Part shown: positions 18,218 through 29,107 of the stretch, one piece after another | Layout: every line of letters begins with the position of its first letter | How positions within the stretch are numbered: position 1 is the first letter of the stretch | Origin: Betaproteobacteria bacterium | Lineage (GTDB): Bacteria > Pseudomonadota > Gammaproteobacteria > Burkholderiales > Ga0077523 | Assembly (NCBI GenBank): GCA_016125475.1 | Contig: WGLR01000012.1 | Location: 171,231-235,230, forward strand | Length of the DNA stretch: 64,000 nt | Direction: 5' to 3' | Translations under genes and position numbers: made by a program | Notes under the pieces: generated by a model | What the model saw: only the letters and a program-made list of their open reading frames with translations | Told to the model about the DNA's origin: nothing | Database searches by the model: none

Positions 18218-18432
18218 GCGTCCCGCCCGCCCGGTTCCCGCCGTCGCGAGCGCGCACCGAATCGGTGACCGCGCGCGGCCGACCGCACCACCTGCGGTCA
18301 TAAGGGCAACAGCCGGTTCCAGATAAGAACTACTCATTATCGCTTTCGCCCCGTCGTTGCTAGATTTTCTCCATCGAAGCCGTTCGACTTCCTCAACCAT
18401 CCGGGGCCCGAAGGGTCGCGGATCTCTTGGAG

Positions 18433-19788
18433 ATGCACGCGATGGGGACTGAGACAACGACGCCAGCGACGGGGATCGAGAAGGCCGACGCTGCCGATAC
18501 GACTGTGGATCGATCGAAGAGATCGCTTCTGAAAGGTGCCGCCGCGACCGCGGGTGTAGCCGGTGCACAGGCCATAACGGGCTTTCCGCTGATCTGGGCA
18601 CAGGAGATCAAGGACATCGAGCTCCGGCACGTGGGTGTGTCGTACTCGGTCGTGAAAGCGATCGGTGATCAGGCGTCGAAGGACCTCGGTTTCAAGGTCA
18701 CGATGCAGAACCTCGACACGTCGGCGGCGATCAACCGGTTCGTGACGCAGCCCAATTCGGTCGACATCGCGGACGTTGAGGGATGGCAGGCCAAGCTCGC
18801 GACGAAGCGCGGGGTCCTTCAGGGGATCGAGCGCAGGCGCATCAAGGAATTCGACAACATCCTCCCGATCTTCACGCGCGGCGAGATCGGAGGGAAAGTC
18901 GTCTCGCGCCAGGGCATTTCGCCCTACGAGGCCATGTACATCACGAAGCCGGACGCCACCGACCTGCACGAGGGCGTCACCGACTGGATGACGTTCCTGC
19001 CGCAGGTCTACAACGCCGACTCCATCGGATATCGCCCGGATCTCATCAAGCATCCGGTCACCGAATGGAAGGAACTCATCAACCCGAAGTTCAAGGGCAA
19101 GGCCGCGATTCTCGACGTGCCGGCAATCGGCATCATGGATGCCGCCCTGTGCTTCGAGAGCGCCGGTGAGATCAAGTACGGCAACAAGGGCAACATGACG
19201 CGCAAGGAGATCGACTTCACGATCGACCGGCTCATCGAGCTCAAGCGACAGGGACACTTCCGGGCGACGTGGACGACATTCGACCAGTCGGTACAGCTCA
19301 TGGCGGCGGGCGAGGTGATCATCCAGTCGATGTGGTCCCCGGCCGTCGCCGCGGTCCGCGTGAAGGGGATGCCCTGCATCTATGCACCCGTGAACATCAA
19401 GAACGGGCGGGAGGGCTACCGCGGATGGTGCAACGGCATGGCGCTCATGCGGCACCTGTCCGGCAAGAAACTCGAGGCTGCCTACGAATATCTGAACTGG
19501 TACCTGTCGGGATGGCAGGGCGCGTTCGTCGCCCGCTACGGCTACTACAGTCCGGTCCCGTCGACGGCGAAGAAGAACCTCTCGCCGAACGAGTGGGCCT
19601 ACTGGTACGAGGGCAAACCCTCGAAGGACGTGATTCTCGACCCGTACGGCGTTCCCATGGAAAAGGCGGGCGCCCTCCGGGATGGCGGCTCGTTCATGGA
19701 GCGGGTCACGAACATCTCGTGCTGGAACACGCTCATGGACGAGGCGCAGTACATGAACAAGCGCTGGAACGACTTCAAGTCCGCGTGA
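18433..19788 (+). CDS. Extracellular solute-binding protein, PotD/iron(III)-polyamine type
   Basis: Tat-like RSKRSLLKGAAATAGVAGA leader; PotD-type fold sequence with WKELINPKFKGKAAILD; first gene of an ABC operon. Confidence 0.82.
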   Translation: MHAMGTETTTPATGIEKADAADTTVDRSKRSLLKGAAATAGVAGAQAITGFPLIWAQEIKDIELRHVGVSYSVVKAIGDQASKDLGFKVTMQNLDTSAAINRFVTQPNSVDIADVEGWQAKLATKRGVLQGIERRRIKEFDNILPIFTRGEIGGKVVSRQGISPYEAMYITKPDATDLHEGVTDWMTFLPQVYNADSIGYRPDLIKHPVTEWKELINPKFKGKAAILDVPAIGIMDAALCFESAGEIKYGNKGNMTRKEIDFTIDRLIELKRQGHFRATWTTFDQSVQLMAAGEVIIQSMWSPAVAAVRVKGMPCIYAPVNIKNGREGYRGWCNGMALMRHLSGKKLEAAYEYLNWYLSGWQGAFVARYGYYSPVPSTAKKNLSPNEWAYWYEGKPSKDVILDPYGVPMEKAGALRDGGSFMERVTNISCWNTLMDEAQYMNKRWNDFKSA

Positions 19789-19877
19789 CGAGACCTGTCT
19801 CCGGCCGTCTTCGTGCGGGCGCCTTCCGGCCCCCCGCATGACGACGGCGCCCCGAACGCTGCCAACTACGGACGACC

Positions 19878-20741
19878 ATGAGTGCACGATCGAACACCGC
19901 CGGCTGGCTCTACGTGTCTCCGCTCGTCGCGGTACTGATTCCGTTCTTCCTCGTGCCCATCGTCGTCGTGCTCGTTGCGAGCTTCCTCGAGCACGACGGT
20001 TATGGCGGCATGATCGCGCACTTCACGCTCGAGAACTACAAGGATCTGTTCACCTCGGAGCTCACGCTCCGTCTCTATCTCGGAACGATCAAGTTCGCGC
20101 TGCTCACGTGGATCGGCACTCTTCTGATCGGATTCTGGATTGCGTATTTCCTCGTCTTCCACGTGCGCAACCAGCTCCTGGCGATCGGTCTCTTCCTGTT
20201 GTGCACCGTGCCGTTCTGGACCTCGAACATCATCCGCATGATTTCGTGGATCCCGCTCCTCGGAAAGCAGGGCCTCGTGAACTCCGTGCTGATGTCCACC
20301 GGCGTGATCGACCGGCCGCTCGCGTTCCTGCTCTTCTCGGACTTCGCGGTCGTCACGGCGTACATTCACCAGCTCACGATCTTCATGATCGTTCCGCTGT
20401 TCAACTCGATGTCCCGGATCGACAAGCGGACGATCGAAGCCGCGCGCGATGCCGGGGCGAGTCGCTTCGAGATCGTCCGGTACATCGTCCTGCCGATGAG
20501 CCGGACCGGCATCGCCCTCGGCTCGATATTCGTCCTCTCCATCGTGATGGGAGACTTCTTCGTCGTGAAGGTGATGAGCGGAGGGGGTTCCGCCTCGATC
20601 GTCTCGGCGCTGTTCGAGGACATCTCGGTCCTGCAGTATCCGCCCGCGGCTGCAAGCGCAGTGGTTCTCCTCGTTGTCGTCGTGATCATGATCGCGGCGA
20701 TCCTGCGGACCGTCGACATTCGCAAGGAGCTCGGCAGATGA
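19878..20741 (+). CDS. ABC transporter permease, PotB type
   Basis: Multi-TM; EAARDAGASRFEIVRYIVLPMSRTGI EAA loop. Confidence 0.88.
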   Translation: MSARSNTAGWLYVSPLVAVLIPFFLVPIVVVLVASFLEHDGYGGMIAHFTLENYKDLFTSELTLRLYLGTIKFALLTWIGTLLIGFWIAYFLVFHVRNQLLAIGLFLLCTVPFWTSNIIRMISWIPLLGKQGLVNSVLMSTGVIDRPLAFLLFSDFAVVTAYIHQLTIFMIVPLFNSMSRIDKRTIEAARDAGASRFEIVRYIVLPMSRTGIALGSIFVLSIVMGDFFVVKVMSGGGSASIVSALFEDISVLQYPPAAASAVVLLVVVVIMIAAILRTVDIRKELGR

Positions 20742-21634
20742 ACGGGACTCAGGTCGTCGAGGGGGCGCGACGCGCTCCGGCACGCGCACGCGTCCGCTCC
20801 CATGACGATGAGCGGCGTCGGCCGTGGACCTTCTGGGTGCTCGCGACCGTTTTCGTCGCCTACGTGCTCGCACTGTACGGCCCCATGCTGTGCATCTACG
20901 TGCTGTCCCTGCAGGACATTCGGGGTGGCCTGGTATTTCCGATGAAGGGACTTTCGCTGCACTGGTTCGTCGACCTGTTCACACAGGTCAGGACCGGTGA
21001 CGTGAAGGGCGGGTTCGAGCGTTCCATCACGCTCGCGCTCGTCGTGACCGTTCTCACCGTCGTCGGGTCGTTCCTCGCAGGGCTGGGATTCCGTGCGCGC
21101 TTCCGCGGCGACGGAATCGTGTTCTACGTGATGGTCGGCAGCCTCGTCGCGCCCGGGCTCGTACTCGGGATCGGCATCGGTCTGCTGTTCCAGTATCTCG
21201 GCATCGAACCTCACTGGTACACGTCCGCGCTGGGCGCACACCTCAGCTGGACGCTGCCGTTTGGCGTCCTCGTCATGTTTGCCGTGCTTTCCCGCTTCGA
21301 TTCGGCCTGGGAAGAGGCTGCGCGGGACCTAGGGGCGTCGCACTGGCAGACGATCCGGTGGGTCGTGATTCCGGTTCTCGCGCCCGGCCTCGTGGCTGTC
21401 GCGCTGTTCGGCTTCACGCTTTCCTACGACGAGTTTGCCCGAACGCTCCAGACGTCCGGTTCGCTCAACACGCTACCGCTCGAGATCTGGAGCATGACGC
21501 TCAACGTGACTTCACCGTCGCTCTATGCGCTCGGCACGGTCACGACCATCGCTTCATTCGTGATCATCGGCGCCTCGCTGGGCGTCATCGCGTGGCTGCA
21601 GCGGCGCCGGGCCCGGCGGCTGCCCGCAAACTGA
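20738..21634 (+). CDS. ABC transporter permease, PotC type
   Basis: Multi-TM; EAARDLGASHWQTIRWVVIPVLAPGL; overlaps upstream gene. Confidence 0.88.
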   Translation: MNGTQVVEGARRAPARARVRSHDDERRRPWTFWVLATVFVAYVLALYGPMLCIYVLSLQDIRGGLVFPMKGLSLHWFVDLFTQVRTGDVKGGFERSITLALVVTVLTVVGSFLAGLGFRARFRGDGIVFYVMVGSLVAPGLVLGIGIGLLFQYLGIEPHWYTSALGAHLSWTLPFGVLVMFAVLSRFDSAWEEAARDLGASHWQTIRWVVIPVLAPGLVAVALFGFTLSYDEFARTLQTSGSLNTLPLEIWSMTLNVTSPSLYALGTVTTIASFVIIGASLGVIAWLQRRRARRLPAN

Positions 21635-21647
21635 GGGAGTCGAGCAA

Positions 21648-22748
21648 GTGGCTATCGAGAAGGGCGACATCGAGCTCGCGGGGGTCTACAAGCGGTTCGG
21701 CGATTTCACGGCCGTCGACGGCGTGAACCTCAGGATCCCCGACGGCGCCTACTGCTGCTTTCTCGGCCCCTCCGGCTGCGGCAAGACGACGATCCTCCGC
21801 ATGATCGCCGGCCACGAGGATCCGACGGGCGGCGAGATTCTGATCGGCGGCCAGAACGTCGTCGGCCTGCCGCCCGTCGCGCGTCGCACCGCGATGATGT
21901 TCCAGTCCTACGCGCTCTTCCCTCACCTGAGCGTGCGCGACAACGTCGCCTTTGCGCTACGTGTCCGTGGCATGTCCCGCGCGGACAGGTACCGCGTCGC
22001 CGATGCCATGCTCGAACGCGTCCGGATCACGGAACTGGCAAACCGGCTTCCCGGGCAGCTGTCCGGCGGACAGCAGCAGCGCGTTGCGCTCGCGCGTGCG
22101 GCGATCACCGAGCCGAAGGTTCTCCTGCTCGACGAGCCGCTCTCGGCGCTGGACGAGCAGCTGCGCATCCAGATGCGCACGGAGCTGAGGCGCATGCAGC
22201 GCGACCTCGGCATCACCTTCGTGCACGTGACGCACACCCAGCTCGAGGCGATCGCCCTGGCCGACGTGGTCGTCGTGATGGAGAAGGGGAAGATCCGGCA
22301 GGCCGCCCGGGCGCGGGACGTGTACGCGCGTCCCAGGGACCGGTACGTCGCCGAATTCCTGGGCGGGCAGAACGTATTCAGGTGCCGGGTCGAGTCGGTG
22401 AACGGGCGCAGCGTGGTCGTGAGCGGTGTGGACATGAGCGGCATCGAGGTGCCGGTCGAGGCACCCGGGCGCATCGCGAGCGGGCAGAACGTCGACCTCG
22501 CCATTCGCCGGGACGACATCCGGCTCCACAGGACACCACCTTCTCAGGGCGCCGACTGGAACTCGATCGGCGCGCGGATCCAGGCGATCGAGTACCAGGG
22601 TGCGTTCGTGAAGGTGATCATGGAGAACGTCGGAGACACCGAGTTCGTCGTCTACGTCCCCGAGAGAGAGTTCTTCGAGGAGCCGTTCGAGGTCGGAGAG
22701 TCCGTGGTCGCGAGCTGGCACGCGGAACGCGCGCTGCTGCTCGCATGA
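21648..22748 (+). CDS. ABC transporter ATP-binding protein, PotA type with TOBE domain
   Basis: GPSGCGKTT, LSGGQQQRVALARA, LLLDEPLSALD; C-terminal TOBE-like region. Confidence 0.93.
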   Translation: MAIEKGDIELAGVYKRFGDFTAVDGVNLRIPDGAYCCFLGPSGCGKTTILRMIAGHEDPTGGEILIGGQNVVGLPPVARRTAMMFQSYALFPHLSVRDNVAFALRVRGMSRADRYRVADAMLERVRITELANRLPGQLSGGQQQRVALARAAITEPKVLLLDEPLSALDEQLRIQMRTELRRMQRDLGITFVHVTHTQLEAIALADVVVVMEKGKIRQAARARDVYARPRDRYVAEFLGGQNVFRCRVESVNGRSVVVSGVDMSGIEVPVEAPGRIASGQNVDLAIRRDDIRLHRTPPSQGADWNSIGARIQAIEYQGAFVKVIMENVGDTEFVVYVPEREFFEEPFEVGESVVASWHAERALLLA

Positions 22749-22767
22749 GGAATCAAAGGAGCCATCC

Positions 22768-23253
22768 GTGAAAGTGAACATCACTGTCAATGACCGGGCC
22801 GTCACGGCGGACGTGCCGGGTCACGAGCTGCTGTCCGATTTTCTGCGGGATCGTCTCGGCCTCACCGGGACGCACGTGGGTTGTGACACGAGTCAGTGTG
22901 GCGCCTGTGTCGTGCACGTGAACGGTGCTTCGGTGAAGTCGTGCGCGACGCTCGCCTGTGCGCTGGACGGTGCCACCGTGCGAACGATAGAAGGATTGTC
23001 CGCCCCGGGCTCACTGCATCCGATGCAGAAGGCATTTCACGAGAATCACGGACTGCAGTGCGGCTTCTGCACGCCGGGCATGATCATGAGTGCCGTCGAC
23101 TTCGCGACCGTGACGCCGGCTCCGACGGCCGAGGCAGCTCGGCGGTGGCTGGAGGGGAACCTCTGCCGCTGCACCGGCTATCAGAACATCGTGGCCGCTG
23201 TTCTGGCCGGTTCGGCTGCCATGCAAACCACCGAGGGAGCTCGATCCACATGA
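22768..23253 (+). CDS. (2Fe-2S) small subunit of xanthine dehydrogenase/CO dehydrogenase family hydroxylase (CoxS-like)
   Basis: [16 protein letters not shown] and [12 protein letters not shown]...[10 protein letters not shown]. Confidence 0.93.
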   Translation: MKVNITVNDRAVTADVPGHELLSDFLRDRLGLTGTHVGCDTSQCGACVVHVNGASVKSCATLACALDGATVRTIEGLSAPGSLHPMQKAFHENHGLQCGFCTPGMIMSAVDFATVTPAPTAEAARRWLEGNLCRCTGYQNIVAAVLAGSAAMQTTEGARST

Positions 23254-25637
23254 CGCAAGCCACAGGCATCGGCGCATCCCTGCGCCGCAAGGAGGACATG
23301 CGGTTCCTGACGGGGCACGGGAACTACGTGTCCGATGTGTCCCTGCCGAACATGACCCTGGCCGTCATCGTGCGCTCGCCGCACGCGCACGCCCGGATCA
23401 TCGGCATCGACGTGTCCGAGGCGCGGAAGATGCCGGGAGTCGTGGCGGTCTTCACCGGAGCGGATCTGGTGGCTGACGGCGTCGGCGGGCTGCCCTGTGC
23501 GTGGCCCGTGACCGGCAAGAAGGGTACGGCGACGAAGGAGCCCGCGCATCCGCCGCTCGCGGTCGGCAAGGTTCGTCACGTCGGTGACCCGGTCGCCATC
23601 GTGATCGCCGAATCGCTCGTCGAGGCCCGGAATGCGGCCGAGGCCGTGACGGTGGACTACGAGGTCCTGCCGGCCGTCGTGGGCGTGCTCGATGCGCTGA
23701 AGCCCGGTGCGCCCGTCGTATTCGACGATATCCCGGACAATGTGTGCGTCGACTGGGAAGTCGGGGACGCCCTGGCCACCGAGCGCGCCTTCTCGAAGGC
23801 GGCGCACGTGTCGCGCATCAGCCTCGTCAACAATCGTCTCGTCGGCAATCCGATGGAGCCGCGCGCCGCCGTGGCGGACTTCGAGGCCGCGCGCGGGAAG
23901 TACACCCTCTGGACCACCAGCCAGTTTCCGCACATCGTGAAGCTGCTCATGGGCAATTTCGTGCTGCACATTCCCCAGCACAAGTTGCGCGTCGTTTCCC
24001 CCGACGTGGGCGGCGGCTTCGGCGTGAAGCAGTTCCACTATGCCGAGGAGGCACTCGTCACCTGGGCAGCAGGCAGGCTTGGCCGTCCCGTGAAATGGGT
24101 CTGCGAACGCAGCGAAGGCTTCCTGTCGGACGCGCACGGTCGGGACCACGTCTCCGAAGCCGAGCTCGCGCTGGACGAGAACGGCAGATTCCTCGGGCTG
24201 CGCGTGCGAACGGTCGCGAACATGGGGGGCTACCTCTCGACGTTCGGTCCGAACATCCCGACCAACCTCTACGGCCTCCTGCTCGCGGGTGTCTACACGA
24301 CTCCCGCCATCTACTGCGAGGTCAAGGCCGTCTTCACGAACACGCTGCCCGTGGATGCCTACCGGGGCGCCGGACGGCCGGAAGCCACGTTCCTGCTCGA
24401 ACGGCTCGTCGACGTCGCCGCCACGGAGATGGGGATCGACAGGGCGGAGATCCGGCGCCGGAACATGATCCCGGGCGACGCCTACCCCTATCAGACACCG
24501 GTGATGCTGCAGTACGACAGCGGCGACCCGGCAGGCTGCCTCGACAAGGCGCTCGAAGCTGCCGGGTGGAACGCATTCGCCGAGCGCCGCAAGGCGTCCC
24601 TCGAGAAGGGAAAGCTTCGCGGCATCGGGCTCGTCACCTACATCGAGGCCTGCGGACTGGCGCCTTCCCGCATCGCGACGAGACTCGGCGCGCGGGGCGG
24701 TCTGTTCGAGAGCGCGACGGTCCGGGTGCACCCCACCGGACAGGTGACGGTGCTGATGGGTACGCACAGTCACGGTCAGGGGCACGAGACGACCTGCTCC
24801 CAGATCGTGTCGCAGAGGCTCGGCATCCCGGCCGAGAACGTCGAGGTGGTATTCGGCGACACGGACCGGGTCCAGTTCGGTCTGGGCACGTACGGCTCGC
24901 GCTCCGCCGCCGTGGGCGGTTCGGCGCTTGCGAAGGCGACCGCGAAGGTGGTGACGAAGGGCACGAAGATCGCGGCGCACATGCTCGAGGCTGCCGAGGA
25001 GGACATCTCCTTCGAGGACGGAAGGTTCTCGGTGTCCGGCACCGACCTGTCGAAGACGTTCGAGGAGGTCGCGCTCATGGCCCACTATCCGACGGACTAT
25101 CCCCTCGAAGTGCTCGAGCCGGGTCTCGAGGAGCAGGCGTTCTACGATCCGGTGAACTTCACGTTTCCCTGCGGTGCGCACGTCGCCGAAGTCGAGATCG
25201 ACCCCGAAACTGGCGTGGTGGAACTGCTGCGCTACGTGGCCGTCGACGACGTCGGTACCGTGATCAACCCGATGATCGTCGAAGGCCAGATTCACGGCGG
25301 CGTGGTGCAGGGCATCGGCCAGGCACTGTTCGAGGACTGCGTGTACGACGAATCGTCCGGGCAGCTTCTGTCGGGTTCCTTCATGGACTACTGCATGCCC
25401 CGGGCGGATCACGTGCCGCCCATCGAAGTCCATACTCACAGCACGCCGTGCACGCATAACGAACTCGGCGTGAAGGGGTGCGGCGAGGTCGGCACGATCG
25501 CGTCGCCGGCCACCGTGATCAACGCGGTCGTCGACGCGCTCTCGCATCTCGGCGTGAAGCACGTCGACATGCCGGCATCCCCGAGTCGCGTCTGGCGGCT
25601 CATCGCGAACGCGGGCTTTTCACCGGCCCGGTCATGA
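23250..25637 (+). CDS. Molybdopterin-binding large subunit of xanthine dehydrogenase family (CoxL form II-like)
   Basis: GxGxxLRRKEDxRFLTGxGxYV start, [45 protein letters not shown]. Confidence 0.93.
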   Translation: MTQATGIGASLRRKEDMRFLTGHGNYVSDVSLPNMTLAVIVRSPHAHARIIGIDVSEARKMPGVVAVFTGADLVADGVGGLPCAWPVTGKKGTATKEPAHPPLAVGKVRHVGDPVAIVIAESLVEARNAAEAVTVDYEVLPAVVGVLDALKPGAPVVFDDIPDNVCVDWEVGDALATERAFSKAAHVSRISLVNNRLVGNPMEPRAAVADFEAARGKYTLWTTSQFPHIVKLLMGNFVLHIPQHKLRVVSPDVGGGFGVKQFHYAEEALVTWAAGRLGRPVKWVCERSEGFLSDAHGRDHVSEAELALDENGRFLGLRVRTVANMGGYLSTFGPNIPTNLYGLLLAGVYTTPAIYCEVKAVFTNTLPVDAYRGAGRPEATFLLERLVDVAATEMGIDRAEIRRRNMIPGDAYPYQTPVMLQYDSGDPAGCLDKALEAAGWNAFAERRKASLEKGKLRGIGLVTYIEACGLAPSRIATRLGARGGLFESATVRVHPTGQVTVLMGTHSHGQGHETTCSQIVSQRLGIPAENVEVVFGDTDRVQFGLGTYGSRSAAVGGSALAKATAKVVTKGTKIAAHMLEAAEEDISFEDGRFSVSGTDLSKTFEEVALMAHYPTDYPLEVLEPGLEEQAFYDPVNFTFPCGAHVAEVEIDPETGVVELLRYVAVDDVGTVINPMIVEGQIHGGVVQGIGQALFEDCVYDESSGQLLSGSFMDYCMPRADHVPPIEVHTHSTPCTHNELGVKGCGEVGTIASPATVINAVVDALSHLGVKHVDMPASPSRVWRLIANAGFSPARS

Positions 25638-25662
25638 CCTGTCAGGAGGCTGAGGCGAGACC

Positions 25663-26475
25663 ATGAGGACTTTCGAATACGAACGGCCGTCCACGCTGGA
25701 CTCCGTGTCGGCAGCGCTCGCGTCCGACCGCGATGTTCGCGTGCTCGCCGGCGGCATGACACTGATCCCGTCGATGAAGATGCGGCTCGCGACGCCGGAC
25801 ACGATCGTCGATCTCGGCGGCATTCCGGAACTCGTCGGCGTCACTGCGGACGACGAAGTCGTGGCGATAGGCGCGATGACCACGCACGCCCGTGTGGCAG
25901 GTTCGGAGGAGGTGCGTCGCTCGATTCCGGCACTCGCGGAACTCGCGGGTGCGATCGGGGACCCGCAGGTCCGCAATCGGGGCACGATCGGCGGATCGGT
26001 GGCCAACAACGATCCTGCCTCGGACTACCCTGCGGCGCTGCTCGCCCTGAACGCAACCGTGCACACGAACCGGCGGTCGGTTCCGGCGGCGTCCTTCTTC
26101 ACCGGCATGTTCGAGACGGCGCTCGACGTGGGGGAGATCGTCACCAGAGTGTCGTTTCCGGTTCCCCTGTCGGCCGCGTACGAGAAGTTCCGAAGCCCCG
26201 CGTCCCGCTATGCACTCGTGGGTGTCTTCGTCGCGGTCACCCGGGAAGGCGTGCGGGTCGCGGTCACGGGTGCGGCACCCTGCGTGTTCCGTGCGACCAC
26301 GATCGAGTCGACGCTTGCCGAACGCTTCGGACCCGACGCGCTGGAGAATTTCCGGTTCCCCCGCGAGGGCCTGAACGACGACATGCACGGCGACGCCGCG
26401 TACCGGGCCCATCTCGTGACCGTTCTTGCACGCAAGGCCGTCGGCCGCATCGTGGCGTCGTCCGGAAGCCGGTGA
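25663..26475 (+). CDS. FAD-binding medium subunit (CoxM-like)
   Basis: VLAGGMTLIPSMKMRLATPDTIVDLGGI, AIGDPQVRNRGTIGGSVANNDPASDYPA. Confidence 0.93.
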   Translation: MRTFEYERPSTLDSVSAALASDRDVRVLAGGMTLIPSMKMRLATPDTIVDLGGIPELVGVTADDEVVAIGAMTTHARVAGSEEVRRSIPALAELAGAIGDPQVRNRGTIGGSVANNDPASDYPAALLALNATVHTNRRSVPAASFFTGMFETALDVGEIVTRVSFPVPLSAAYEKFRSPASRYALVGVFVAVTREGVRVAVTGAAPCVFRATTIESTLAERFGPDALENFRFPREGLNDDMHGDAAYRAHLVTVLARKAVGRIVASSGSR

Positions 26476-27935
26476 TGGACGATCCCGTCTCGAAGGCGGC
26501 GCGCCCCAACCCGATCGGCGAGCTGGCGAGGCTGTCGGCCGTCGAGATGCTCGGAGGCTTTCGCAGCCGGCAGTTCTCGCCGTCCGAGGTGATCGCGGAG
26601 GTGATCGCCGCCCTCGAGGCAACCAACGCCCGGTGCAACGTGGTCGTGACGCCGATGTACGAGTCGGCCATTGCGGCGGCGCGCGCTGCGACGGATGCCT
26701 GGATGCGCGGCGAGGCGGGACCACTCGCTGGTGTGCCGGTCACCGTGAAGGACCTCATCTTCGTCGCGAACGTCCCCGCACGCGGGGGTTCTCCCGTTCT
26801 GGAGAACTTCGTGCCGGACACCGACGCGGCGGTGGTTGCCCGGGTACGCGAGGCGGGCGGGTTGCTCACCTGCAAGACGACGACGTGCGAATCCGGCTAC
26901 AAGCTCACGGCGGACAGCCCGGTGACGGGTATCACGCGCAATCCCTGGCACCTGGGGCGCACGAGTGGCGGATCGAGCGGCGGGGCCGCAGCAGCGGTCG
27001 CTGCCGGTTGTGGACCGCTCGCGCTCGGTACCGACGGCGTCGGGTCGATTCGCGTGCCGTCCTCCTTCTGCGGGGTGTTCGGAATCAAGCCTACATTCGG
27101 TCTGGTCTCGCGCGCCCCGGGATTCTCGCCGCCGGCGTGGGCGTCCCTCGCTCACACCGGGCCCATCGCGCGCACCGTGGAAGATGCGGCGCTTCTGCTC
27201 GAGGTCATCGCGGGTCCCGACGTTCGCGATCCGGCGAGCCTTCCGGTCGGCCCCGCACGATACCGGGCCACGACCGGCACGCTCTCCGGTCTGCGTGTCG
27301 CGTCCTCTGTCGACCTCGGCTACGCACCCGTGTCGCCGGACGTGAGGGAGGCGTTCGCCCGGGCGCTCCGGACGCTTGAGAGTCTCGAGGCGGACCTGGT
27401 CGACTCCCGCTTCGCCGTCGACGCGGAAATCCTCCAGACCACCATCCTTCCCATTGCCTATACGGAACAGGCGGCGGCAGCCGAAGGGCGAGACGCCGCC
27501 GGCATGCAGCGGTCCGACCCGGACTACGCGGGCATCGTCGCTCGCGGGCGAGAGTTTCGTGGCACGGAATACATCCTGGCGCAGTACCGCCGGAACGGCC
27601 TCCGCAACCAGTTCGCGCAGCTGTTCGCGAACGCCGATGTCCTGGTGACGCCGACGGTTGCCGTGACAGCCTTCGCGGCCGGGGCACTGGGCGTCGATCA
27701 GATCGAGGGCCGCCTCGTCGACCGCCATCTCGGATGGTCGCCCTTCTCGTGGCCGATCAATCTGGTGGGCCTGCCCGCCGCGACGATACCGGTCGGCTTC
27801 GACGGCGACGGCCTGCCGATCGGGCTCCAGATCGTCGCCCCGTGGCTCCACGAGCAGACGATCTTCCGCGTCGCGGCGGCGATCGAGGCTGCACTGCCGC
27901 AGGATCCGCGGTGGCCCGCATTCAGACCTGCGTAG
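26475..27935 (+). CDS. Amidase (amidase signature family)
   Basis: LAGVPVTVKDL, GRTSGGSSGGAAAAVAAGCGPLALGTDGVGSIRVPSSFCG; ATGA-type overlap with upstream stop. Confidence 0.9.
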   Translation: MDDPVSKAARPNPIGELARLSAVEMLGGFRSRQFSPSEVIAEVIAALEATNARCNVVVTPMYESAIAAARAATDAWMRGEAGPLAGVPVTVKDLIFVANVPARGGSPVLENFVPDTDAAVVARVREAGGLLTCKTTTCESGYKLTADSPVTGITRNPWHLGRTSGGSSGGAAAAVAAGCGPLALGTDGVGSIRVPSSFCGVFGIKPTFGLVSRAPGFSPPAWASLAHTGPIARTVEDAALLLEVIAGPDVRDPASLPVGPARYRATTGTLSGLRVASSVDLGYAPVSPDVREAFARALRTLESLEADLVDSRFAVDAEILQTTILPIAYTEQAAAAEGRDAAGMQRSDPDYAGIVARGREFRGTEYILAQYRRNGLRNQFAQLFANADVLVTPTVAVTAFAAGALGVDQIEGRLVDRHLGWSPFSWPINLVGLPAATIPVGFDGDGLPIGLQIVAPWLHEQTIFRVAAAIEAALPQDPRWPAFRPA

Positions 27936-28827
27936 ATTCGCGCAGATGGGGCGTTTCCGATTGAGGAGTCCTGTCCGCGAGATTGTGCGCGAGGTAGTCG
28001 TACAGCGCAGTGGCGGCCGCGGACATCGGGCCCGACGCACGGTAGAGCAGGAGTTCCACCCTGGGCAGCGGCGGGAAGTAGTCCTGGACGCCGAGCGCCC
28101 GCATGCCGTGCACGAGTGCGCTCCGGCACAGCACGGTCACGGCGATTCCGCCGAATACCGCCGCCTGAAGCCCGCCCACGCTTTCGCTCGTGCACGCAAT
28201 GCGCCACTTGCGCCCTGCCTGCTCGAGACCTTCGATCGCATAGTCGCGATAGATGTTGCCGGGGGGCAGGAGCGCGAGTGGTACCGGTTCGGCACGGTGC
28301 ACGTCGTGGCCTTCACCCATCACCCAGATGAGCTGTTCCTGTCGCACGACCTGGCCACCCGAGAAACCGGGCATGCGCGTGACGAGAGCGATGTCCACCT
28401 CGCCACGCTGGACGAGCGAGACGAGCGGCGTGGACAGGCTGCAGCGCAGTTCGACCTGGATGCGCGGGAACGCTTTCCGGAACAGTGCGAGCACGCCGGG
28501 CAGCAGGAACGCTGCATACAGATCCGGCGTGCCGAGCACGACATGACCCTCGATGTCCGTCGAGGCCAGCTGTGCGTGGAGTTCGTCGTGCAACCGCAGG
28601 ATCGCGCGTGCATAGGAAAGGACGATGTTGCCTTCGTCGGTGAGGACGGGCTTGCGGCTGTCGGGTTCGAAGAGCACCCGTCCGGTGAGGTCCTCGAGGC
28701 GCTTCATCTGGAGCGTGATGGCGGGCTGCGTGCGCCCGAGGCGCCGAGCGGTCTCGCTGATGCTGCCGGTCTCCACGACGGAGAGAAACGAGCGCAGAAC
28801 GCGCATGTCGACGCTGAAGAAGGCCAT
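27922..28827 (-). CDS. LysR family transcriptional regulator
   Basis: VLRSFLSVVETGSISETARRLGRTQPAITLQMKRLEDLTGRVLFE N-terminal HTH; substrate-binding domain. Confidence 0.92.
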   Translation of the reverse strand: MAFFSVDMRVLRSFLSVVETGSISETARRLGRTQPAITLQMKRLEDLTGRVLFEPDSRKPVLTDEGNIVLSYARAILRLHDELHAQLASTDIEGHVVLGTPDLYAAFLLPGVLALFRKAFPRIQVELRCSLSTPLVSLVQRGEVDIALVTRMPGFSGGQVVRQEQLIWVMGEGHDVHRAEPVPLALLPPGNIYRDYAIEGLEQAGRKWRIACTSESVGGLQAAVFGGIAVTVLCRSALVHGMRALGVQDYFPPLPRVELLLYRASGPMSAAATALYDYLAHNLADRTPQSETPHLRESTQV

Positions 28828-29107
28828 GTTTGCGCTGTGAGCCTCGACGAGACGAATCCCGGGACCGGCAGCCATGCAATTTGCGTGCGTGCGCGATCCA
28901 CCGCGCCTCCATCGGGTCAGGGATTGCCGCGATCGTTCCTGTCCGGGGGAGAATTCGGGAACGGTGTCCGCGCGCGACGCGCGAGCAGGCGTGACGTGGT
29001 GCCCGTCACGCGGCATTGCGCTCCGCGCCGGTGCGGCGTGTTCCCTGAAATGGTGCGGGTCGCCGGAAACGCCGGGCTTCGCACGTCGTTTCCTGGCGGC
29101 TGCCTTC

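Noticed and set aside
23181-25562. 793-aa minus-strand ORF
   Set aside because: Antisense to the molybdopterin subunit; shadow frame without motifs.
23250-25637. True aerobic CO dehydrogenase (form I coxL)
   Set aside because: The loop reads AYRGAGR rather than AYRCSFR, so CO oxidation is not supported from sequence.
26208-28040. 610-aa minus-strand ORF
   Set aside because: Antisense to the FAD subunit and amidase genes; no domain signal.
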